DNA of 64,000 nucleotides from Apis mellifera. Taxonomy: Eukaryota; Arthropoda; Insecta; Hymenoptera; Apidae. This document shows, in pieces, positions 20,521-33,900 of the stretch (positions within the stretch are counted from its first letter, which is position 1; the number at the start of each line of letters is the position of its first letter). The position numbers and the translations under genes were made by a program. The stretch spans positions 6,377,001 to 6,441,000 of the forward strand of contig NC_037641.1 in NCBI RefSeq assembly GCF_003254395.2, written 5' to 3'. The notes below the pieces were generated by a model, which worked only from the letters and a program-made list of their open reading frames with translations, did not search any database and was not told where the DNA came from.

Positions 20521-23259
20521 TCGTTCATCCATCTCCATCCTCGTTGCTTACTCGGACCTCTCGCTCGCGCCTCGCCTCACCGACCTACCCCAAAGTACAA
20601 ACGCGATTCCTGGAAGAACCGTAGTTTCCAGGAAAAAATATAGGTCGCGGACCCATTCACAATCCATCTTGAACGCTACGAAAATTTCTAATCCTTACAT
20701 CTCCGCAACGAATCGAGATGAATCAAAAAGCAATTTCAATGGCATAGTTTTCCTTTCTATTCTCTGACTGAATCTCGATGACAAAATTCTCTTCTCGCGA
20801 AAAAATAAAAGTTTTTGTTCCCGATGAACGATATTACAGATACGATTTACATTTATTTCCATATACTTGAAACTAAACTTTACATAAGAAAATTCGTCAT
20901 AAGAAAACAAATGTCTTCTTGTTAACAACGTTCATCAAAGAGGAAGATTATTCAGTGAAGAGTCAAGAGTCGGCCACGTCGATAAGTCGATAGCACTCTC
21001 CGGATGGATCCGCGTGATCAAGGGATGATCCTCCTCGTGAGAGAGAGAGGCTCGCCACGTAATCCTACGAAACCTCGGGGATAATCCGGCGTACTGGAAC
21101 TGGAAACGTTGGCCCCCGATCGAACCCTTTTATCCGTTTCGGCCAGCGACGGCCACCGCCATTTACATTTCCGCCCGTCCCCTCTCACGCCTTATCTCGC
21201 CTCGACCTCGTGACCTCGCGCTTAAACGTCGATCCGACGTCGTGTTATCGTGTGACCGCGCGGGGGCGGCTTTATCGGCCGCGACAGGGATCGCGGAAAT
21301 CCACGATATGTTTCGCCACGAAATAGATTATCCCGCGCAAGAATGATATCCAGCCTTGATGCCAGAGAAAGGATACAGAAGTTAATAAAAATTTATGGCC
21401 GGATAACCGCGTTTCTTTCGGAAAAACGTGATATAACGTGTTGGTGTTTCGGGGGGTTGGATTTGGCCAGAGAGGATATTTTGTTATTTTTAGTTCTTTT
21501 GGGTTTTTTTGTAATCGTTTCTTTAGTCAGTTTAAACGTTAATTGAAAATATTTTATGAGTAGTTCAAGTTGATAGTAGAATAATATAGTTTTTCAATTA
21601 GCTTTTTGAAAAATTCTTGATAATTCGTCTTTAATATATTCATTCAAAGGTGAAAATACAATTTATCGAGCTATCGAAATTTTAAAGTGAAGATAATTAA
21701 TATTTCAAAGAAGATTTGGTCGAGAGAATCTGAAAAAAAATCATACATAGGAAATAAAAGAATGAAGAATTACAGAAGTTAATTAGCTTTAGCTTCGAGA
21801 TAAGATGATCGGTGAAACGCAATTTCGTCGAATTGACATATCGATTTTCGAAATGACGGTTAAACCGAGATCACGAGATAATGATCGAGGATAATAATAA
21901 TAATAGTTGGGGATCGGAGATGGCCACTAATTGCAAGGAAAACTGACGAAGTTTACGTTTCATCTGTCTGCCGAGAGTGTTTGTCTTTCGTCTCTTCGCC
22001 AGAGCCGGAAGAGTCTGGAGAACTTCCGCCATGGTCGTTCTCATGGAAAGTTGGTAATTAGGAAAAACTATTTTACCCTGATATCGCGCGAAATGAGGAA
22101 AAGTTGGATCGTGATTTCGACTGTTGAAGAATAGATTCTCTAACGATGGAGGATTTTATTAATTTTCCAAGTAGAGTGGAAAATTATATATAATTTGTAA
22201 AAAAAGAATATATCTCACGTTTCCAAATTGAAGAGGAGTATGATATGGAATTCACATTTGACAGTGTATCGCAATTTGACAGTTTTTCTGAAAACGCGGA
22301 AAATTTTATTCGCGTTGAAATATTAATTAAAATAGAAATTGCAACGAAAAATTCTCGATTCTATTTAAATTGAGTTTATTTATTTATCGTTGAATTACAC
22401 AGAAATAAAAATTGTGTTCGTTCATAGTTTGAACAAACGTTGCTATGATATAACTTTATTTCTGTAAAAAATATTCATTTCAAGATCTGTTTAAATAATA
22501 TCGCGTAATGTTTATTAATAGAAACATCTGTGTTTATTCTTAAAACCGTGAAATTTTTATTATTCGCACAATTCTACCTGTTGAGCAGTATTAAAAATTT
22601 ATAAATTCGAATTTGCAAAAAAACAAAAAAAATATTAAAACATACAATTATTCGGTAAACATCGTCGTTCTCGCACAACGAGACAAACGTGCATCGAAAA
22701 TAATCATCAACGTTAATTGTTACGATATTTGTAACAATTTAACGGGACAAATATTTTTCCATATATAATAAATGTAAATATTAATACATTTCTCTCTTAT
22801 GAAATAAAAAAAAAATTCACTTGTTACTAAGTTTTTGCATCAATATCGAATCGTTTTCTATAATTCTTCGAGTTCTTTTTTCTCAATTCAAAGATGGAAT
22901 AAGAAAGAAGACCAGAGAATATGCAAAGAGCAGGGAATCGATAGAAAAAAAGAAAAAAATTCTTCCATCGAGCAATTATTAATCTTTCAACGAGGAGGTA
23001 AATTACGAGAAGGAACAAAACGTACGTCGAGATCGAGCGAAATAAACCGTACGAATTTAATTACACGGACTGAGCCAAGATTACGGATGCTCGAAAAGTA
23101 AAAGGAGTATATATACAGAGAGCGTCTCACAGCAGGAGGAAAAGGAGGATAATCGTTAAAAACCGAAATGAAATTTTCGGGACGGGCGTAGACGTCGCCC
23201 GTTCGCCCTCATTTATCTTCCAAACAGTGACAAAGAAGGGGCAAATGGGTTGTAGCAAC

Positions 23260-23262
<3 letters not shown>

Positions 23263-23298
<36 letters not shown>
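23263..23298. repeat. (AG)18 microsatellite
   Basis: An uninterrupted AG run. Such GA tracts can bind GAGA-factor-like proteins in insects, but no promoter elements are seen beside it. Confidence 0.9.
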
Positions 23299-23300
<2 letters not shown>

Positions 23301-26102
23301 GGAGAGGAGAAGATAGGGTTGAAACGAAGAAGCCGGTGGGCGGAACGAATCTCGACAGCAGACTGGAGATTTTCCGGAAGCTGAACACTGGAACGAGCCA
23401 CCTGTGACAAATTATGGCCGAGCGAAGACCTTCCAATCGGCGCCATATTGCATCGTGAAGATTGTCTGTTCACACGTGAAAATCTATCAGGATTGTTTTT
23501 TAGCTTGGAAGATTAACAAAGTAGGGAGAAGTGATTCTGTCCCGATCCAGACAGATTTTTATTAACTCAGAAATTCATCTATTCGAACAAAACTAATCAT
23601 TTAGAATTAAATATTAATTATTAGTATTTTTATAAAGAGATATATATCTTGGAGTAAATAAGATAAATATAACGATATAAAAATATTAGAGAAAAACACG
23701 TTTTAAAAAATCCATGAAATTACTTTACTCTGGCGTAAAAATTCTGAATTTAAAAAGAAGAAGAAAGAAAAATGGATTCGATCGGTTCATCTTCCAAATG
23801 GCTTTTAATAAAAAAAAAAAAAAAGAAACGAAAAGATCGGTGAAGAGAGATTGATAAGGTTATCGACGCCTCGTCAAGACGGAGACTGGTTAATTACTCA
23901 AAGGAAAATGGAGGAGAACGCGTGTTTTTTTACGTTGAAAAAGTGCGCAGCACTCTTCTTTCGGACGAGACGATGGTTGACGAGCTTTCATCGCGACGGG
24001 GGACGGCTGATTGGAAAGTTTTTTGTCGAGATGGATTTTCGTTGAACGGGAGGCGTAATGGGTCCAATCGAGGAGATCGAATCGAGGACCTAATCTCGGC
24101 GGATGCTTCGGAAGATTATATCGAGAAGCTTGTTTAAAAAACTGTGAGAATTCTCGACTACGATGGACATAATTTATTCAAACTTTATTATTAAATGAAC
24201 ACCAATTTTTCTGACTTAATAATACGATGAATTGTAAAATGCAGCCATTACAATGACAACAATTGTTCGTTCTCGCAGATATCAAGATTTAAATCACTCA
24301 ATTTTTTATTATCCAGTGTTTTTAAAAATGGCGGATTCGACAGATTTCGTGAAAAAAAAATCGTCGAGAGAAAAAGAATCATCGAAACGGACCACCCCGA
24401 ACGACGAGGCACGATTCCTCCCGAAACTATCCTCGAAAACATTTTACGCGCTTCTTCTCTACCTGCTGGCTCCTCGGCCGGATCCGCCATCGTCATCGTC
24501 TTAAGCCTCGAAAAGAGGCTTACGCTGATTGACGTGGAAGTTAGCAGAACTGCCGGATCGACGGTTTATACGTATTAAGGGCAAAGGATTTTTCCTTTTT
24601 TTATTGTCCAAAGCTATCCCCTTCCTCCTCCTCCTCCTCAACTCCACGCGATACCGACTTGGACAGCGTGTATCGCAACACGGTGAGAATGCTCTAAGCC
24701 TTGTGCTCTATCCGTGATTCAGAAAGCGATCCCTGCCTCCTCCCCTGTCTCCCGACAAGAAATCGGGACTAAATCCGATCGATCGTGATCTCTCGGAGGA
24801 TTCTCTCGAGGAGAGCGAGGAATTAGTGATCTTAGGGAGCGAGGAATTAGAGCGTGGAGGGTCATCTCGGATTCGAAGAAGTAAGAAGTGGTGGAGGAGG
24901 AGAGAGAGAGAGACTGCTGCTTGTCAAGCTGTTTGATCGGGAGGAGGGAGGTTTACGTTTGTTGGAATTTTAAATTGGCCGGGATTTGTGTCATCGATGT
25001 TATTATTCATTCAGAATTTATTACTTTTTTTTTCCCCCCATGAATTTTCAGAGATGGATTTAATTTTCGAAGAAAAGATAGATAAGATTCTCTCACACGT
25101 CAGATGAGTTAAAAGTTAAAAGTTCAATGCTTCGAACGGGGGGGACAGGATTTAATGTCGTCGTTGTCAGTTTCTCTCCTCTCTCTCTCCTGCAAAATTT
25201 TATATTTTTTTCATTTATCACACTTTTTTTATGGGGGATTTATTTCTGGTTCAACTGGTTTTAAATCATCCGATTGTATATCCTTCCCAATCTGAAATCA
25301 AATTTCAATCCTCAAAATATACAATCCTTCATTTTCTTCACGATACCATTTAGGATCATTTCAAATACAAATCAAAGAAATCAAAGGATTCCTCTCTTAT
25401 TTAATATTCGACTGAAACTCAAAGAAAGAAATAAGAATGTAAAAAAGATCAAAGTTTCAGAAAAGTTATTTTTCCAAGCATATCGAGCAGAGATATATTT
25501 TAATTAATCTTGTTGGATATTGAAGGATAGATAATCGAGAACTATCGTGGTTAATTTTCTAGATATAAACGTTTCACCATGTGACCCGATAACTTTCGAG
25601 GATCTCATCATCTCGGTGTTGCGAGATCAGAGATAACCAGCGTTTATGCCGGAGAGGATTTCAAGTTCGACTAGAGTCTAGAGCTAGAGCAAAGCGAGTG
25701 GCTCTCGTGCAAACCCTTCATCTTCTCCGTCCCACTTTTAAACCTCCACTCCCATCGAGCTGCCCCGGATTGTAACTGGAGTCACAATGAGACGTCATAC
25801 ATCTCGTTTTTATCCCGAACTTTGTATCATTACAAAAAAAGATCTGTATGGTTATATTATTTTCATAAGGTTTTGATAAGAATAACAAATTTTCGAAATT
25901 ATTTATAAGTGGAAATAATTTTTAAATTTTGGAATTAGATACAATTGAATGTTTTCTTTTTTTTTCTAAATAAAATAGAGAGGACGAGGAGGAGAGTATG
26001 AATAAAGAAAATTTATCTAATCGATAGATTTTATGATCGCGGAAATAGATTTGTAGGATCGTTTACACTTTTATTGGAAATAAATGAAAACAACCCCCAG
26101 AA

Positions 26103-26173
26103 GCATCGGTAGTTCAGTGGTAGAATGCTCGCTTGCCACGCGGGCGCCCCGGGTTCGATTCCCGGCCGATGCA
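26103..26173 (+). tRNA. tRNA-Gly (anticodon GCC)
   Basis: A complete 71-nt cytosolic glycine tRNA. The acceptor stem GCATCGG (26103-26109) pairs with CCGATGC (26166-26172), followed by discriminator A. The anticodon loop TTGCCAC holds GCC at 26135-26137, reading GGC and GGU codons. The T arm CCGGG-TTCGATT-CCCGG carries the internal B box, and the D arm carries the A box. No intron and no encoded CCA. A T5 tract at 26189-26193 and a longer one from 26197 would terminate RNA polymerase III. The gene is isolated, with no other tRNA nearby. Confidence 0.97.
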
Positions 26174-26188
26174 AGGGATGATGGGTTG

Positions 26189-26203
26189 TTTTTACATTTT
26201 TTT
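26189..26203 (+). terminator. RNA polymerase III T-tract terminator of the tRNA-Gly gene
   Basis: TTTTT starts 16 bases after the tRNA 3' end and is followed by a backup run of T residues, the normal layout for polymerase III release. Confidence 0.8.
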
Positions 26204-27950
26204 AATCACTTCTCGTTGGAAATATTCCAATATTCAACCTTTCGTATCTAACAATTAACGTGCAATTAATAAAAAATATATATTATATATATATAATTTC
26301 ATATACTTTATTAAAAAGTATCGTATTATTATTTCAAATATCATATTGTTCTCCTTAACTGGATACGCTAGAAGAAATTTTAACCGCATTTCTCGTATTT
26401 CCCCATATTTTCCCGTAAGAAAAATTTCTCTAAGAAATTTATACTCGAGACGTAATACACGATTAAATGAAAATAGAGCGATAAAGTATATTTCGACGAG
26501 GTCGAAATGGCCCATATTATGATAAAAAAAAATCTCAGAGAGAGGAGAGGGAACGTTGAATTTACGAATGGTTAACAGTAAGGTAGCCACATCTGGCGAA
26601 AACCAGAGGAAAATCCCACGTTCGATGCGCTCCTACGGTAATATCGCGGAACATATGCTCGGTCGTGCAGGCATCAATGTTTTATACATTGTATCCGCAA
26701 TTCCGTATAACTAAAAATTTCACCAAAGATACTCAGCTCGGTCAAAAAATTCTCACAACCTGAGAAAAGTTCATGGTTCGTAAAAACGTTTACGTTTTTT
26801 CGAAAAGATTTTAAAGGAAAATTCAACAATTTTTTTAAAGGTATATACGGCACACTTTTATCATATTATTTTTTATTCGATAGAAGAACTAATTGGTGTT
26901 CAATCATGTTTTTTATTTGAATAACCTTTTACCGCAAAATCAATAATAAATAAATCCATCTGTAATAATAAACTGGAGCAAAATGGAGGATAAAAATCGA
27001 CTCCAAAATCGCACGCAACCACGTTCATTTGCACAAAGTATCATTGGCCAAATACGCGGAACAAACGTTTTCAAACCCGGTTCAACAAGACCAGTGGATC
27101 CACCACTACACGCTCCTATTGAAAAGCCTAAACTTTGCCGAAGCGGAGGGGCAAAACGCATGACGCACTTTCCAACCCCGGCCGTCCGTCAATGGGAACG
27201 CACGAACACGAGGCCGGGCGCAAATATTTGCACGTTTGCACGCGGCGTGGATCAGCGTGGTTCGCGCTTTGGGGCGCGCGTGACGCGAGGAGGGAAGAGG
27301 CGGATCGGGCATAAGGCGGCGCGGCGTTCCACCGTGACACGAAGTAATCGGGCATGGAACCGGTTGAACACACGCGACTATAGGCTTTCCACTCCTCTCT
27401 CGATTGTTTCTTCGCGCGTCCACCCTCTCGCCACGTGTCATTTACCAAGAGGTTGCTTTCGCGGTTTATTGGTCGCGGAATGAAAACTGACTACTTTTTT
27501 TACTCTTTTCTCTTTCTCTCTCTCTTTCGTTTCGTTTCGTGACGTTGATGAACGATTACCGTAAGGGAATTTTTTAAGAATTTTGATTGCTTCTCTCGAC
27601 TGAGATTGCGTCTCTTCTATTGTTCATTTTTATTTCGTCTTGATTTCCTTAAATGAATGTATTAGTTGTGGATGTAGATGTTTTTTTTTTTAATGGGAGA
27701 GAAAAGAGTATTTTTTATCGTGGAAAATTTATCGAAGCGAACAAAATGAAACATTTAATATATTTTTAAGAAGATTTGCGAATTTGAATCAAACGATTTC
27801 GAAATTCATTAACAAGATACCATTACTACGAATCAATAATCAGATAGAAAGCTACACGCGATTCGAGAGATCGATAAGAGGGATAGGAGAGGCATTGCGC
27901 AAATTTCTACTGTTAAAAAAGTTCCAAGGTGAATGGTAACACCTACCTAT

Positions 27951-28177
27951 CAGTGGTTCTTAATCTCTTTGATAGACAGAAGAGTGGCAAATTTACGAAA
28001 TTTCGACGGATTAGATAGAATTTTTTAAAAAGTAAATTTTTGATTTCAGATTTAGATTCCAGAAGCAAATAGCCAGCCTGTTTAAAAGCGATCAAATTTA
28101 TAAAAAGTATATATTTTCGTGATACGATCGTAGAAATTTTTTACTCACAATCAAAGCTCCGCTTAAGAGAACCACTG
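27951..28177. mobile_element. non-autonomous hAT-like element (MITE)
   Basis: The ends are inverted repeats: CAGTGGTTCTTAA at the left and, on the other strand from the right, CAGTGGTTCTCTTAA, both continuing to a CTTTGAT block. CAGTGGTTCTCAA-type termini are characteristic of hAT-superfamily elements. The 227-bp body is AT-rich and encodes no transposase. I cannot see a matching 8-bp target duplication (CTACCTAT against TGATCCGT), so the copy is probably old. Confidence 0.55.
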
Positions 28178-29249
28178 TGATCCGTGAGTGGAAAAGAACT
28201 TTCGTTCCTGCACATGCGATTTCCAGATCGTCGATTCTACGTGAACAAAGGATTGTTAATCACATTGTAAAAAAAGAAAAACGCGAAATTCCTCTCCTAC
28301 GTTCTCGATGATCACGCGATTGATAACGAGAGAACGCGATTGATAAGATTGATTCGCGAGCAGGAACTCAGTCTTGGAAGATTAAATCGATCTTATTACC
28401 GGCCTCGAACCGATCGATGACCTACATTTCGTAATTCTCTTAAAATGGACACTTGAGCCACTCGAGGCGACCGCTTATCGGGATACAATAAATACTTGTG
28501 CGAGGTGTGTGTTTAAAGAACAAGGCTCGTATTGAGAGTAGCCTTGAAATAGGCTAATTAAAACGAATCATTGATGGATAATTTCCCCTATTGAACAGTC
28601 GAAGCATTGGACGATTAATTATCGTTTTGAGATGAAATGTGGGGAACATTTGTTTGGACACTCGTGTCGATGAATTTATACGAAATTATCAATTTCCATT
28701 TGAATTCTGAAAGATTTTCTTTTTTGAAGAAGTTTCTCTCGCATGCGAATTACGCATAATCAGATAATAAAAGTATCACGAAAGGAAAGAAATACAGTTT
28801 GAAAGAACGAATAATATTGATTGGGAGGAAACGAAACGAGAAAATCTGGTTTCTTTTTCCCGTTATCTCGAGTAATATGATCGATACAACCTCGTTTCGA
28901 TAATTAATTAACCGGTAGATAAATAATTATATATCTGTCATTATATATAAAGTTTCGAAATATTGAGCGTTTTATCTTTTGTCACAAAAATATTTCAAAA
29001 TCGTGTATCGATTTCTTTAAATCTTGCGAGAAATGTACAATTAAATAAATTTTCGCTCCAACTTCGACACACATACGTACACATACGCATACACATATAT
29101 TTATAATATTGAAGAAATGCGAGACAGAGACGAATCTTAACCGAGCTGTTAGCAGAGAACGTCCACGAAGAGAAAACTGACTTCGGTTTCAGCTGGCACT
29201 AATCGCGGGATTATATTTTACACCGGTGTCAGCCCGCGTCGAATGCAAA

Positions 29250-29265
29250 TTTGCATCTTTATCGT
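29250..29265. promoter_or_regulatory. palindromic POU octamer within a possible enhancer
   Basis: ATGCAAATTTGCAT overlaps two octamers (ATGCAAAT) in inverted orientation. It sits in a GC-richer island (29110-29300) amid AT-rich DNA. Known POU factors bind this motif; activity here is inference. Confidence 0.3.
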
Positions 29266-30552
29266 GGCAAAGTCTGTGCTGATGACAATGTTCGCTGACG
29301 AGCAAGAGCAGAGAATTTTTCCCTTCCCCTTCCGCGAATCATAAAACCATGCATGCATCATTATAACACCGTTAGACGATCGATGAAACTACGTTTGGAA
29401 AGTAAAAAAGTATGAAATCTTGGATAAGTGAGAGAAATTTTATAAATTCTCCTTGCGTGAAGCAATAATTAATTTTATATATTTGTTGATAATTGTATTA
29501 AAAAATTCCTTTTTTAATTATTACCTGATCCATACTGTTCGTGAATTGTAACCCTTCTGTTATTACAACATGGATTCAACGATATTAATTTATGTAACGT
29601 TTCTGTTTCAATGAACCGTTCCAATTCAATTTCCAATCCAAAATTTCTAATATTCAAACGAACGTGAAATCGTGATAGAAAATAAACGAAATTTCATACG
29701 TCATCCCAAACGTCGAACATCCATCCCTTGCAAAAAACAAAAAAGATACCCGAATGAACGACAAATCGCAAGAGGTATAAAGGTAAAAAATCCGTATCCC
29801 CCCTCCCCTATTTTCGATTTCACGATGCGCGACAGAAATCTTATTACGTAATTAATTTCGATGATAATTAAATTTGCATGTAATTACAAAATCCAATTAG
29901 CCAGGGGCTACGTCCTGTCGGTATGTATCGGCGTTTGCAAAAGGCAAGGGGAACAACAACGAGTGAACCGTGCGCACGCAGATCAAAGGAAACCGAAATG
30001 TGTTAGTTTATGAGAGACCGGTGACCGGGATCCACCCACAGGAGAGGCGCAACAGAGCGCGTTGCTTTGCATACAGGGTGGGGGGGAGGAGTTGGTTTGT
30101 ATATATATATATATATATATATACCTGACTCGTATATACGCATTTGCATCTTTATCATCGTATCATTTGCAAACAGGCGCAATTTCTCGTTGATGCCTCA
30201 TGACTCGTTGACAGAGAAACACGAGCGTGTTACACGCGCGTGACATGTCGTTTTCATCTATAATATCTCTATATTCTTCCGTTTCGTTGTTATTTTCGAG
30301 GAAAGGATGGATGGATGGATGGAGAGAGGCTGTATTTTTTTTTTTACAATTCGAAAGACGTTGCTCCGCTTCTATTGGCCCTATTTTCGAAGGGAGACAA
30401 GCAACGGCACTTGGCCTGGTAGTTTTCATGCGCAAGATATACGTACTTTGCGCCGTTCGAAGCACCCACTCGAGACAAGCCATGATCCCGAGTGCCCGCC
30501 CTTCTTGGGCCTCTCCACGCCCGCTTTAAAGCCCCCCTGAAAACCTTTAGTC

Positions 30553-30968
30553 ACGGTGGAAACGGTGGAAGAAAGGGTGGAGTCGGTCCTCATATGGGAA
30601 AAACTTGAGAATGTGAGTATTCTTACACGAGGGAACATTGTTCTATCTGAATCGAAATTCGAGTTTCTCGAAGAAAATGTTTGGAAATTTTAAAAGTTCC
30701 AATCCATTTCTAATTCTCGAATCAACAACAGAATCCGAGAATCTCTTCGAGATATTAAAAACGATGGAAACGTTGGAAGAAAGGGTGGAGTCGGTCCTCA
30801 TATGGGAAAAACTTGAGAATGTGAGTATTCTTACACGAGGGAACATTGTTCTATCTGAATCGAAATTCGAGTTTCTTGAAGAAAATGTTTGGGAATTTTA
30901 AAAGTTCCAATCCACTTCTAATTCTCGAATCAACAGAATCCGAGAATTTCTTCAAGATATTAAAAAAA
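30553..30968. repeat. tandem duplication, 208-bp unit
   Basis: Copies at 30553-30760 and 30761-30968 are nearly identical over GGAAGAAAGGGTGGAGTCGG and onward, so the duplication is recent. Each copy includes AAT|GTGAGTATT, which resembles a splice donor, but no acceptor or recognisable peptide goes with it. Confidence 0.9.
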
Positions 30969-33900
30969 TAAATACATGTTTTATTTCTAAAACATCAACA
31001 TTCTCTCCTTTTCTCGCGAACAATCAAAAATTCCCTTTTAACTTCTGAATTCGAATCTATATCCACCTGTCCATGCATTTCAAAAGCAATCATCGTCCCA
31101 ATAAAGAAATTTTTCTTAAAACTTTGGTCGCTAATTGCAACCAAAGAAAAAGCCAAAAGATCAACGAAAGGAGAGGAAGGAAGGATGAAATTGGAAGAAA
31201 AATTCGAAATGCGTGCTATAATTTCCCAGGGACGAAGGTCGAAGGGGCGCAGAAAGAAGCATTGGAGAGGATCGCGGGCTACATTCAAGGAAGAAGCGGT
31301 TGGAAAAAAGGAAGACGACGCGGAAGGCGTCTTTTATCTCGGTCGATTCGTTTTATCGGCGCCGTTCAAGCCGAGCCGGATGATGAGTTTTCCTTTATTT
31401 GTTTTCATCTGGTAAGCGAGAGAGAGAGAGAGGGAGACGGGCTCCGTTCACCGGAAATGCTCCTCGGGGACTTGTGCCGGCAAGAGCGTTTCTGAAACAC
31501 GAGGCTAAGCTAAACTCGTTTCGACCGATCACCGGCTATTGAGAAATTTCGTTCCACGCTATGCTTTTACGTGCTTTTGTTTGCGCGCGAAACGTTCGTG
31601 ATGGAAATGACGATGGGTTGAAGTTGTTGAAGAAGAGAAATTTGACGTGTCTGGGGAAAATCTTGAGAAAAAAAGGATGGTAAGAGAAAGGGGATATTTT
31701 ATTTATTTGGAAAGAATATTTTTATGCATATTTGTAAACCAGAATTGTTTGCTGTGTACTGGAAATTTGGTGATACTTGAAGAAAGAAAAGAATTATTAT
31801 AAAAGGGAATTGTATAGAAGAAATTATAGAATTGTGAAATAATAAATTATTAAGTAAAGGAGGAGGAGGAAAAGGAAATGTATAGATAAAATGACGATAC
31901 GAAATAAGATAATAACTTAATTTAAATGTAAAATAGAAACTAGTAGATAAGATTAAATGAAGCGGAAAATATTAAAGTTACGAGTTATCTGTGACACGAT
32001 TTATGAATCGAGGAAACAAGCTTGAATAATCCATAATGATTTTACAATTTAAATGTTTAAATGATTTTCATTGATGAATTAATTTCACGAATATAACGAA
32101 TTTATGAGTAGAAGACAATGTATTAATTCATTTGCAATTATTAAAATTAAAATAAAATAAATACACGAACGATTTTTTACTTCGTAAAGGAAATTCGTTT
32201 CCTTCTTATTAAATAGTCATCATAGTTAAAAATTGGCAAATCGATAAAGAAAAAGATGATGGAAGAAAGGAAAAAAAGAAAGAAGTCTTTCCTATCTCTA
32301 AAATGTTTCCAACGAGCGATCACGGAAGTATTCTTCTTAAGAAATGAAAATTACTCACGCCAACGAGAGCAGTATAATTATCCCGTTAATTAAGACTAGC
32401 TTAAAAAAGAAAACTTAATTAGTTCAAGAGAATTTCTCGTGAAAGTGGAAACTCTTTTGATCGATTAATCCAACAAACCAGTCCTTGTTTCTTCGTACAA
32501 GAACCAATCGATTGGAATTCAATAAATACGACAACAAGAAAAAATCTCTACTATTAAATACAAAAATAATAAAATCTTATACAAAATCATGATAGCAAAT
32601 ACATATGCATCAGATATTATAAAATTTCATTGGAAAAGGATAAAAATGAAAATTGGAATCTTTGGAAAAATACAAAAATTTGGAAACAAATTTAAAATCC
32701 TATAATGCAAATTTTCCAATTTTACTTTCCTTTTTTTCCAAAAAAACCAATAATATCAATGAAGCTTCTTCTTCACTAAACAAATAAAATATCTTCTTCT
32801 TATTACTAGATTTATCTTGATCCCCAAAGAAATTTATCCAACGATGAAACACGATGCTCGAAGGATAATACCAAGTTTCTTCTCACGAATTGCATGCAGA
32901 TTATGCAACGATATTCCGACCAGTATCATTATTCGTCTACGCATCAAATGGAGGCGAGTTATAATAAACTTTAAATCCGATTACGTAACAACGTTCCAAC
33001 AGAGAAGAACAAACTGCTCCAATTATCGCATGATCTCGATACATATATACATATCGAAATCACAAACCTTGAACCCAAGGATCGTTGTTGGATATTCTTT
33101 TCCAATGTATGCATGTATCACGCATTACGATTCGTTTCAAGTATTTGTCGCATTGTTTGAAACACGGAATATATAATTTCGTACACGTGAAAGTGTTATT
33201 TGAAAGTTTATGAAATATGTTAAAATGCGTTGGACGTAATGTTTGAACGTAAACACCGGCGCGTTTAAAATCCATTTACCGTTACCATGCGTCACACGCG
33301 TTATAACGACTCGCATCACGCTTGTCACGTACAACTACGGTGTAAATTACAGGTGAAATATATTCGTGGCGAAATTAGTTCACAAAAGGCGAAAGCTTTG
33401 TAAAGCGTCACGGATGTGGAGAACGTTTGCAATTAATAATTATAGTTGATTATTGTAACAATTTCTATATTGAAGAGAGAGAGAGAAAATATCAATCCGT
33501 CAGAGAATTTTTTAAAACGGAAGGAAATTTTAATTTTAAAAAAATTTTAAAATTCGAATATTTTTCTTTCTGACTGCATTTCGTGAAAAAAATTTAACGA
33601 CTAATCAAAGCGATCCATGTATCGTTATAAAAATCTCGAGCGGCAAGATATCGAAACTTGACTTTCGATCCTCGATCAAGGCGTGACATTTGGCCTTTTC
33701 CCATGCAAATGTGGATCAGCGTCGCGTGAGTAAAGGGAAAGAGAATAAAAAAAAAAAAGAAAAGGAAAAGAAAAGTGGACTGACCGTGACATTGCGACGT
33801 GAAAGCATCGAACACGGTGAAATATCTCGCGTGCAACGTCTGTAATTTGTTTTCGTTCTTTTCATTCGTGGCCAAGTCTATCAGCGATGCGTAAAATTAG

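Larger units (their letters stand above)
16190..26100. other. noncoding stretch between the RNA locus and the tRNA
   Basis: Contains the two tandem triplications and the microsatellites listed separately. A CpG-rich island at about 20960-21350 and a GC-moderate block at 24400-24910, with a doubled GAGCGAGGAATTAG word, may be regulatory. Remaining sequence is AT-rich. No protein-coding gene is supported. Confidence 0.6.

Noticed and set aside
26983..27483. 166-codon plus-strand frame
   Set aside because: Arginine-rich translation of a CpG island with two open minus-strand frames across it; no known motif.
30600..30830. Repeated GTGAGT donor-like sites in the 208-bp duplication
   Set aside because: They are duplicated passively with the unit, and no acceptor or coherent exon accompanies them.
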